This document shows positions 6,545 to 10,979 of a DNA stretch of 10,979 nucleotides, in pieces. The DNA comes from an uncultured Collinsella sp. (GTDB taxonomy: Bacteria; Actinomycetota; Coriobacteriia; Coriobacteriales; Coriobacteriaceae). Both the position numbers and the translations under genes were made by a program. Under the pieces are notes generated by a model. That model had not been told where the DNA came from. It ran no database searches and saw nothing but the letters and a program-made list of their open reading frames with translations. Position 1 is the stretch's first letter. The number at the start of each line of letters is the position of its first letter. The stretch is from contig CABSMN010000016.1 in assembly GCA_902478765.1 (NCBI GenBank), positions 1 through 10,979 on the forward strand. Direction: 5' to 3'.

Positions 6545-7822
6545 TTAGGCGCTGTACTTGTTTGCCTCGCCGAAGGTGCCGCCCTCGACAATCCAGCCGT
6601 CCTTCATGATGACGTCCATGTTGTCGGTGTTGAGCACGTGGATGTCGGCGGCGACGTCACCGTTGACGACCAGCAGGTCGGCGCACTTGCCGGCCTCGAT
6701 GGAACCGGTCTCGTCCTCGATGTGGCACATCTTGGCACCGTTGAGGGTGGCACAGGTGATGGTCTCGACCGGGGTGAAGCCGATCTTGTCGACGAACTCG
6801 TACATCTCCTCGATGGAGCAGTTGCCGTAGGGGGTAACAAAGGAGAAGGAGTCGGAGCCGATCGTCATGACGACGCCGCGCTTCTTGGCCTCGCGCAGGC
6901 AGTCGTAGTTGCGCTGCAGCTCCTTCTCGACCAAGGTGCCCTCGTACTTGTCGTGCAGCTCGGGGACGTAGACGGGCGGATAGGTGGCGTACCAGGTGGG
7001 CAGGAAGGCGATCGTCGGGGTGAAGAAGGTGCCCTGCTCGGCCATGAGGTCCATGGTGCGCTCATCGATATCGAAGCCGTGAATCAGCTGCTCGCAGCCA
7101 AAGCGAACGGAATCGTAGGCAGCGGCGTGGTTGTTGTAGCAGTGGCTCCACACGGGGATGCCGACCATCTTTGCCTCTTCGACCACGGCCTGGATCTCCT
7201 CGGAGCAGTAGTGCTGGTCGCGGCCGGAGTCCCAGCGCCAGATGCCGCCACCGGTAGCCCAGATCTTGATGGCATCGGGGTTCTCGCGCAGGCGACGACG
7301 GACGGCCTTGCGCAGATCCCAAGGACCGTCGACCTGATCGCCCCAGGGGTGCGATTCCTTGTTGAGCTCTTGGCTGCAGTGGTGGGAGTCGCCGTGGCCG
7401 GCAACGCGGCAGAAGCCAAGGCCGGTGGCCAGAACGCGCGGGCCCTTGAAGACGCCCTTGTCGATGCAGTCACGGATCTGGATACCAAAGCGGCCGATCT
7501 CGCAGACGGTGGTGAGGCCGTGGGTGAGGCAGTCATAGGCCTGCTTGACGGCGACGGCCTGCTTCTCGAGGAGCGGCTGCATGACCCAGTCGGTGTCATC
7601 GTCGGTCAGGTTGCCCGAGAAGTGCAGGTGGGTGTCGATCAGGCCGGGAAGGACGGTCTTGCCGGCAGCGTCGATGACCTCAACGCCCTCGGGAAGGTCC
7701 TGCATGACGCCGGCATACTCGATCTTGCCGTTGTCGTCGACGAGAACGAGGGAGTTCTCGACCGGCTCGGCGCCGGTACCGTCGATGAGCTTGCCGCCAA
7801 CGATTGCATACTTAGTGGACAT
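6545..7822 (-). CDS. Metal-dependent amidohydrolase (imidazolonepropionase/prolidase-like, COG1228 type)
   Basis: A 425-residue cytosolic hydrolase of the amidohydrolase superfamily. Metal ligands are in canonical order: H65 and H67 in LIDTHLHFSG (61-70), K186 in DAIKIWATGG (the carbamylated lysine position), H227 in PVWSHCYN, H248 in QLIHGFD, and D324 in TIGSDSF. The N-terminal VGGKLIDGTG and C-terminal GSIEAGKCADLLVVNGD form the small beta-sandwich that flanks the TIM barrel in this family. Superfamily members with this pattern cleave amide bonds in Xaa-Pro dipeptides, N-acyl amino acids or imidazolonepropionate; the exact substrate cannot be read. The start ATG 7822 has a perfect AAGGAGG five bases upstream. 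It follows the APC permease by 131 bases on the same strand, suggesting the permease imports its substrate or exports its product. Catalytic class secure, substrate unknown. Confidence 0.92.
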   Translation of the reverse strand: MSTKYAIVGGKLIDGTGAEPVENSLVLVDDNGKIEYAGVMQDLPEGVEVIDAAGKTVLPGLIDTHLHFSGNLTDDDTDWVMQPLLEKQAVAVKQAYDCLTHGLTTVCEIGRFGIQIRDCIDKGVFKGPRVLATGLGFCRVAGHGDSHHCSQELNKESHPWGDQVDGPWDLRKAVRRRLRENPDAIKIWATGGGIWRWDSGRDQHYCSEEIQAVVEEAKMVGIPVWSHCYNNHAAAYDSVRFGCEQLIHGFDIDERTMDLMAEQGTFFTPTIAFLPTWYATYPPVYVPELHDKYEGTLVEKELQRNYDCLREAKKRGVVMTIGSDSFSFVTPYGNCSIEEMYEFVDKIGFTPVETITCATLNGAKMCHIEDETGSIEAGKCADLLVVNGDVAADIHVLNTDNMDVIMKDGWIVEGGTFGEANKYSA

Positions 7823-7832
7823 GGTTCCTCCT

Positions 7833-7844
7833 TATGGATCCATA
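7833..7844. repeat. 12-bp palindrome next to the amidohydrolase ribosome binding site
   Basis: TATGGATCCATA is a perfect palindrome directly before AAGGAGG and the amidohydrolase ATG (7822). It could be an operator overlapping the transcription start or a chance palindrome; as RNA it gives only a 4-bp stem and would not hide the ribosome binding site. Confidence 0.35.
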
Positions 7845-7852
7845 TAGTGGGC

Positions 7853-7876
7853 GAGGCCATGTTGGGTTATGGCCTC
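7853..7876. repeat. 8-8-8 inverted repeat in the permease-amidohydrolase gap
   Basis: GAGGCCAT (7853-7860) and ATGGCCTC (7869-7876) are perfect inverted arms with an 8-base centre, about 30 bases upstream of the amidohydrolase start. Neither strand has a T-run after it, so it is not a standard intrinsic terminator. It may be an operator or a leader RNA stem. Confidence 0.6.
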
Positions 7877-7895
7877 ACAAAGCTACCCAAGTGGT

Positions 7896-7947
7896 GCCGG
7901 GTTCGGTGCGCGGAAGAGAGGGGTCCGCGCACCCGATCCGCCCCGGC
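7896..7947 (-). terminator. Long GC-rich stem-loop after the permease gene
   Basis: A perfect 10-bp inner stem (7905-7914 with 7924-7933, 9-base loop) is enclosed by a 6-bp outer stem GCCGGG/CCCGGC (7896-7901 with 7942-7947), separated by an asymmetric internal loop. It begins seven bases after the permease stop. On the minus strand no T-run follows, so it may protect the mRNA 3' end or act as a partial terminator, leaving some read-through into the amidohydrolase. Confidence 0.5.
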
Positions 7948-7953
7948 TAGGCG

Positions 7954-9405
7954 TTATTTTTTGCGGGAATTGGTGAAGGCCATGAGGGCCAGGCCAACGG
8001 CCAGCCAGCCGATCACGATGCTCCACTCCACCATGTTGAGGGAGGCGGGAGAGAACGGGACCACGAGCAGGCCAATGATGACGGCGCAGGCAGCGACAGC
8101 GAGGCTGATGCCAAACTTGCCGCCGGGCACCTCGTAGGGACGAGGCAGGTCGGGCTCGGTGAAGCGCATGCGCAGGCAAGCGAGAGCGACCATGCCGCAG
8201 GAGAAGATGAAGGCGAGAGCCGACACGTTGGTCAGAGGGATGAGCATGTTCTTGCCCAGGAACGGACCGATGACGGTGATGACGCCCAGAACGGCGCAGG
8301 CGAGCTTGGGAGCGCCGGACTTGGGATCGACCTCGGCGAACTTCTCGGGCAGCTGGCCCTTGCGGCCCATGGCAAGCATGATGCGGCTCGTGGCGCCGTA
8401 GAAGGAGTTCATCGGGCCCATGGGTCCAAGCGTGGCGATGACGAGCATGGCCAGGTACAGGAGCATGTTGATGCCCTTGAGGCAGGCAAGCGCGGGAACC
8501 GGGCTCTTAACAAACTCATGCCAGTCGAGGATGGTGCCGAACGAGTAGATGCAGACCATGTAGAAGCCGCCGGCGGCCAGCAGGGCCAGGGAGATGATCT
8601 TGCCGAACTTGTTCCAGTTGAGGCCCTCGGCTGCTTCCTCAGCCTGCTGAGGAATGGTGTCGAAACCGGCGTAGAAGAACGGGGTCAAAACCAGGACCGA
8701 CACGATGCCGGCGAACAGGCTGGTGCCCTCGGTAGCGGGCTTGCCGCCGCCAGCACCGGTGACCTGGGAGAACACGGGCATGGCGTGTTCCGGCGAACCG
8801 GTGAACAGCGAGACACCCATGGCGAGCAGCATGCCGCAGAGCAGAGCCTTGGTCAGGAAGGCCTGGAGCTTGGCGGCCGAGCTGGCACCGCGGAAGTTGA
8901 GGAAGATGACGTAGACTGCAAAGCCGAGCGCGATTAGCGTCGGGAACAAGTAAACGTCGGCGCCCAAGATGGTGTAGAGCTTGACGGCGCGCAGCCACTC
9001 AAGACCGGGCAGGCTGCCGAACATCTCGGACACGAGGGTCGAAATGGCGATGGCCTCCCACGGGCACAGGATGCCGTTGCCCAGGGCCAGGAGCCAACCG
9101 GTGATGTAGCTCAGCGTACGGCCAAAGCTACGGTCGACATACTCGACGATGCCGCCCGAGATGGGGATAGCAGCCGTGAGCTCACCGAAAACAGCTCCGA
9201 CGGGCACGAGGAAGATTGCACCCAAGAGGAATGCGATCATAGCGGGAACGGGACCGCCGCCCACGACCATCCAGTCGCCGACCTGCAGAACCCAACCGGT
9301 ACCGATGATGGCACCGAAACCGATGGTGAAGAAGTTCCAGAGCGAAAGCGTTTTCTTCATGCCGCCGTTATCCTCGACTGCAACTTCTGCGTTCTTGTCC
9401 GCCAT
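7954..9405 (-). CDS. APC-superfamily amino acid permease
   Basis: A 483-residue, roughly 12-helix transporter for an amino acid or amine. The first helix carries the APC substrate-binding motif GFGAIIGTGW (29-38), with its unwound GxG region. GELTAAIPISGG (74-85) and YAGFDTIPQQAEEAAE (245-260) are family signatures of helices 2-3 and 6, and MGRKGQLPEKFAEVDPKSGAP (spanning 336-356) is the usual cytosolic loop after helix 8. I chose ATG 9405 because AAAGGAGGGG lies just upstream with seven-base spacing; an in-frame ATG at 9444 adds 13 basic residues with no ribosome site. The tail ends in SRKK. It is divergent from the C39-like gene and precedes the amidohydrolase on the same strand, so a shared catabolic role is likely. 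Whether it is an importer or exchanger is not decided by sequence. Confidence 0.93.
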   Translation of the reverse strand: MADKNAEVAVEDNGGMKKTLSLWNFFTIGFGAIIGTGWVLQVGDWMVVGGGPVPAMIAFLLGAIFLVPVGAVFGELTAAIPISGGIVEYVDRSFGRTLSYITGWLLALGNGILCPWEAIAISTLVSEMFGSLPGLEWLRAVKLYTILGADVYLFPTLIALGFAVYVIFLNFRGASSAAKLQAFLTKALLCGMLLAMGVSLFTGSPEHAMPVFSQVTGAGGGKPATEGTSLFAGIVSVLVLTPFFYAGFDTIPQQAEEAAEGLNWNKFGKIISLALLAAGGFYMVCIYSFGTILDWHEFVKSPVPALACLKGINMLLYLAMLVIATLGPMGPMNSFYGATSRIMLAMGRKGQLPEKFAEVDPKSGAPKLACAVLGVITVIGPFLGKNMLIPLTNVSALAFIFSCGMVALACLRMRFTEPDLPRPYEVPGGKFGISLAVAACAVIIGLLVVPFSPASLNMVEWSIVIGWLAVGLALMAFTNSRKK

Positions 9406-9424
9406 TGTTCCCCTCCTTTCCTTT

Positions 9425-9440
9425 TTGACGCCCCTTGACG
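9425..9440. repeat. TTGACG direct repeat with 10-bp period
   Basis: TTGACG occurs at 9425-9430 and 9435-9440, one helical turn apart, and the second copy is part of the palindrome TGACGTCA (9436-9443). It lies in the permease leader, 20-35 bases from its start codon. It could be a regulator site; chance is possible. Confidence 0.4.
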
Positions 9441-9449
9441 TCACCTCTT

Positions 9450-9480
9450 GCGCGGTCCGTTTCGCCGCGCGCTTTTATTT
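9450..9480 (+). terminator. Orphan terminator-like hairpin reading plus
   Basis: GCGCGG (9450-9455) pairs with CCGCGC (9465-9470) around a 9-base loop, followed on the plus strand by GCTTTTATTT. No plus-strand gene ends here, because the permease upstream of it lies on minus. It may stop antisense transcription entering from the permease, or be a leader structure of the permease mRNA. Confidence 0.3.
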
Positions 9481-9541
9481 CCTGACCTTAAGATACGGCC
9501 TTGGCACAGCAGCTCCGCTTGCAGCTCGACCGAAGGCAGAA

Positions 9542-9589
9542 CTGCAAAACGAGCGGCGCCATTTTTGGGACGAACGGCACAGTTTGCAG
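9542..9589. repeat. Imperfect 48-bp palindromic element, probable dispersed intergenic repeat
   Basis: CTGCAAA (9542-9548) and TTTGCAG (9583-9589) are perfect outer arms. Inside, GAGCGGCGCC and GAACGGCAC can pair partly around a central ATTTTTGGGAC. A long imperfect hairpin in an intergenic gap is typical of REP/ERIC-like elements, and I recall similar elements from Coriobacteriia genomes, but only one copy lies in this window. Confidence 0.45.
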
Positions 9590-9604
9590 CCCATTGTTGC
9601 CGCC

Positions 9605-9617
9605 CGCCCGACGGGCG
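9605..9617. repeat. 13-bp GC palindrome
   Basis: CGCCCGACGGGCG is a perfect inverted repeat with a 1-base centre, in the divergent intergenic region. It could be an operator or a short stem; there is no T-run and no link to a known regulator. Confidence 0.35.
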
Positions 9618-9765
9618 TACGCTCATCGGACGCATATAGAGATGTTTTTGAGGCCGTGTGTTTTGCGCCTTTCGTACCGTTTACCGAGCTTTTGGCGCAC
9701 GCACCCATTTGTTGCACATCTTTTTTGTAGGATAGACAGGTTATATATGAGACAAGGCGGTACGA

Positions 9766-10800
9766 ATGGCATACGGATACAACGACGGTGATCAACGGCG
9801 ACAAAGCGTTCGCCTTGGTGGCCGTACCACGCCGACGCCCAGAAGTGCCACGAGCAGCAATCCGCAACGTCCTCAAGAGCAACCCGGGCCTTCGTCTCGG
9901 CAGCAGGCAAGCAGAGCACGGCAGAGTGGCCGTCCGAGTACGGCCACAAGCGCGCAGCAAGATAGCCGCTTGGGCGCGCGCACTCGACAGCGTCAGGCCG
10001 AGGTTCCGCAACTGCGCCGCAACGGCGCACGTCAGCCCGGCATCCATATCAACCGCTTCTTTTCGCATCCCCAAGGCGGACGCGACGGCAAGCCTTACCG
10101 CTCGACATCGTACGTGAATGCCCCCGCCCTGTCAGCTCGTCGACTTCGCCTCGCACTGTGCTCTATCCTCACCTGTCTGGTCTTTGTGCTTATGAGCTCC
10201 TGTATCTCCCACGGCTCGGCCGGCCTCGATCCAACCGCCGAGGATAAGCTGCTCAAGGCCCCGGTCGCGCCCGGCTATTCGTTTGCGTTTTCGACCCCGC
10301 GTTCGCAGTGGCAAGCCGGCACCATGCCCCACATCTATCAGATTGACCCGGCATGGTCGGAGCTGCCCTACGCTGGCGGTACCATCCGCCAAAATGCCTG
10401 CGGCCCTACCTGTCTTACCATGGTCTACATCTATAAGACCGGCCACACCAATATGACGCCGGTCGATATGTGCGCTCTTTCCGAGGCGGGCAACTATGCG
10501 CCCACCGGCGCCACCGAGTGGTCGTTTATGACGAGCGGCGCATGGCGGCTGGGCCTTGACGGAACGGAACTCCATATCGATCGCAGCTCCATCACCCAGG
10601 CGCTGCGCTCGGGCGCGCCCATCATCGCATCGGTTCGTCCCGGCACCTTTACCAGCGTTGGACACTATATCGTGCTCTGGGGCATCGACGATGCCGATCA
10701 AGTGGGAGTCTACGACCCCAACTCGCAAAGCCGCAGTGCCCGCCGCTGGGGCGTCGTAGAAGTCCTCAATGAAATCGAAGCCATGTGGGCCTACTACTAG
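9766..10800 (+). CDS. Membrane-anchored C39-like cysteine peptidase domain protein
   Basis: A 344-residue protein in three parts. Residues 1-125 are low-complexity and rich in R, Q, S and P, with no hydrophobic stretch. Residues 126-146 (RLRLALCSILTCLVFVLMSSC) form one membrane segment. Residues about 185-344 are a papain-like C39-type domain (peptidase C39-like 2): Q209 and C212 in RQNACGPTC (oxyanion Gln and nucleophile Cys), H300 in SVGHYIVLWG and D317 in VYDPNS complete the triad, so activity is plausible. The basic N-terminus should stay in the cytosol and the peptidase outside. The chosen ATG 9766 has only a weak AAGGCGG site. A later GTG at 10114 (residue 117) would give a lipoprotein-like signal ending in MSSC, but has no ribosome site. 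The gene is alone on plus, divergent from the permease. Substrate unknown; secreted relatives cleave peptides or peptidoglycan-linked targets. Confidence 0.87.
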   Translation: MAYGYNDGDQRRQSVRLGGRTTPTPRSATSSNPQRPQEQPGPSSRQQASRARQSGRPSTATSAQQDSRLGARTRQRQAEVPQLRRNGARQPGIHINRFFSHPQGGRDGKPYRSTSYVNAPALSARRLRLALCSILTCLVFVLMSSCISHGSAGLDPTAEDKLLKAPVAPGYSFAFSTPRSQWQAGTMPHIYQIDPAWSELPYAGGTIRQNACGPTCLTMVYIYKTGHTNMTPVDMCALSEAGNYAPTGATEWSFMTSGAWRLGLDGTELHIDRSSITQALRSGAPIIASVRPGTFTSVGHYIVLWGIDDADQVGVYDPNSQSRSARRWGVVEVLNEIEAMWAYY

Positions 10801-10834
10801 TCATTTAAGATCGTCCCCAATGACTAGGTGAATA

Positions 10835-10869
10835 GCAAAAGCCCCGCAGTCGGAGCGGACTGCGGGGCT
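10835..10869 (-). terminator. Strong hairpin terminator at the C39-like gene 3' end, T-run on minus
   Basis: AGCCCCGCAGTC (10840-10851) and GACTGCGGGGCT (10858-10869) form a perfect 12-bp stem with a 6-base loop. On minus it is followed by TTTG (10839-10836), extending a T at 10840, whereas on plus the next bases are CATGAAG. It therefore fits best a minus-strand gene entering from the right, beyond the contig, and may also serve the C39-like gene 40 bases to its left. Confidence 0.7.
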
Positions 10870-10888
10870 CATGAAGAGAGGCTAGTTT

Positions 10889-10912
10889 GTGGGCGCTTTG
10901 CCTGGCGCCCAC
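10889..10912. repeat. Second GC-rich inverted repeat near the right end
   Basis: GTGGGCGC (10889-10896) and GCGCCCAC (10905-10912) form a perfect 8-bp stem around an 8-base centre. No T-run follows on either strand. It lies 19 bases from the preceding hairpin, in a stretch without a supported gene. Confidence 0.5.
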
Positions 10913-10934
10913 GAGAGATGCAACAGAGTAGAGA

Positions 10935-10979
10935 CTGTCTCTTATACACATCTCCGAGCCCACGAGACTACGCTGCATC
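10935..10979 (-). other. Untrimmed Nextera sequencing adapter (not genomic)
   Basis: The exact reverse complement of positions 1-45: Tn5 mosaic end CTGTCTCTTATACACATCT (10935-10953), the rest of the i7-side adapter, the index TACGCTGC and three primer bases. Genomic sequence ends at 10934. Confidence 0.98.

Larger units (their letters stand above)
9406..9765. other. 360-bp divergent intergenic region without a gene
   Basis: This gap separates the minus-strand permease from the plus-strand C39-like gene and must hold both promoters. Visible contents are a TTGACG direct repeat, a GC-rich hairpin with T-run, an imperfect palindrome at 9542-9589, an odd palindrome at 9605-9617 and an AT-rich TTATATATG at 9741-9749 before the C39-like gene. 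Frames open across it lack ribosome sites and family resemblance. I found no tRNA, riboswitch core or small gene that I could support. Confidence 0.7.

Noticed and set aside
6398..8137. 579-codon plus-strand frame opposite the amidohydrolase
   Set aside because: The V/D/G/L-rich low-complexity product is the mirror of GC-biased codons of the amidohydrolase and has no family resemblance.
9406..9444. Upstream ATG at 9444 for the permease
   Set aside because: The strong AAGGAGG lies just before the ATG at 9405; the extra 13 residues are basic and unlike APC N-termini.
9475..10074. 199-codon minus-strand frame over the C39-like N-terminus and intergenic gap
   Set aside because: No ribosome site, basic low-complexity product, and it overlaps the repeat element and the 5' part of a better-supported plus gene.
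10870..10934. 3' end of a minus-strand coding sequence
   Set aside because: At most 17 codons remain before the adapter and two frames are possible, so no gene can be supported.
1..10979. Contig as a composite transposon with terminal inverted repeats
   Set aside because: The repeats are Nextera adapters and there is no transposase or target-site duplication.
1..10979. CRISPR array, tRNA, rRNA, prophage or defence genes
   Set aside because: No direct-repeat array, no cloverleaf or rRNA-like stretch, and no nuclease, integrase or toxin-antitoxin motif was seen on either strand.

Overview
The window is a complete GC-rich assembly contig whose two ends are sequencing adapter. Positions 1-45 and 10935-10979 are exact reverse complements and match the Illumina Nextera i7-side adapter, including the 19-bp Tn5 mosaic end and an 8-base index. 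About 10.9 kb of real bacterial DNA lies between. Gene content (LytS/LytTR signalling, an Atg22/UMF1-type MFS carrier, a cytosolic zinc-phospholipase-C-like protein, an APC permease with an amidohydrolase, a C39-like surface peptidase), good Shine-Dalgarno sites and high GC suggest a gut actinobacterium of the Coriobacteriia, most likely Collinsella. That placement is inference from memory of such genomes; no marker gene is present.

Layout. Seven complete genes and one cut gene run on the minus strand, so they read from right to left; one gene at the right end is on plus. From the right: a membrane-anchored C39-family peptidase (plus, 9766-10800) is divergent from an APC amino-acid permease (minus, 7954-9405) across a 360-bp gap rich in inverted repeats. 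The permease is followed by a metal-dependent amidohydrolase (6545-7822), then a terminator. Next comes a two-component pair: a LytS-type sensor kinase (5041-6432) and its LytTR response regulator (4268-5002). Then follow a zinc-dependent phospholipase C-like protein (3231-4175), an Atg22/UMF1 MFS carrier (1870-3129), a terminator, a family 2 glycosyltransferase (511-1698), and the first 156 codons of a second LytS-like kinase (47-514), which overlaps the glycosyltransferase by four bases and is cut by the contig end.

How the genes may work together. The permease and amidohydrolase look like an uptake-and-hydrolysis pair for an amino-acid-derived compound. The kinase and LytTR regulator are a standard membrane-sensing pair. 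The glycosyltransferase and second kinase are translationally coupled, suggesting control of a surface glycan, but the second kinase's regulator lies outside the contig.

Hunt. I see no convincing new multi-gene system. The observations most worth checking are: the paralogous LytS kinases in two operons; ATTGC/GCAAT half-sites upstream of both of those operons; terminator hairpins sitting directly in front of the start codons of both operons; a palindromic, probably dispersed, intergenic repeat at 9542-9589; and the long basic disordered N-terminus of the C39-like protein.
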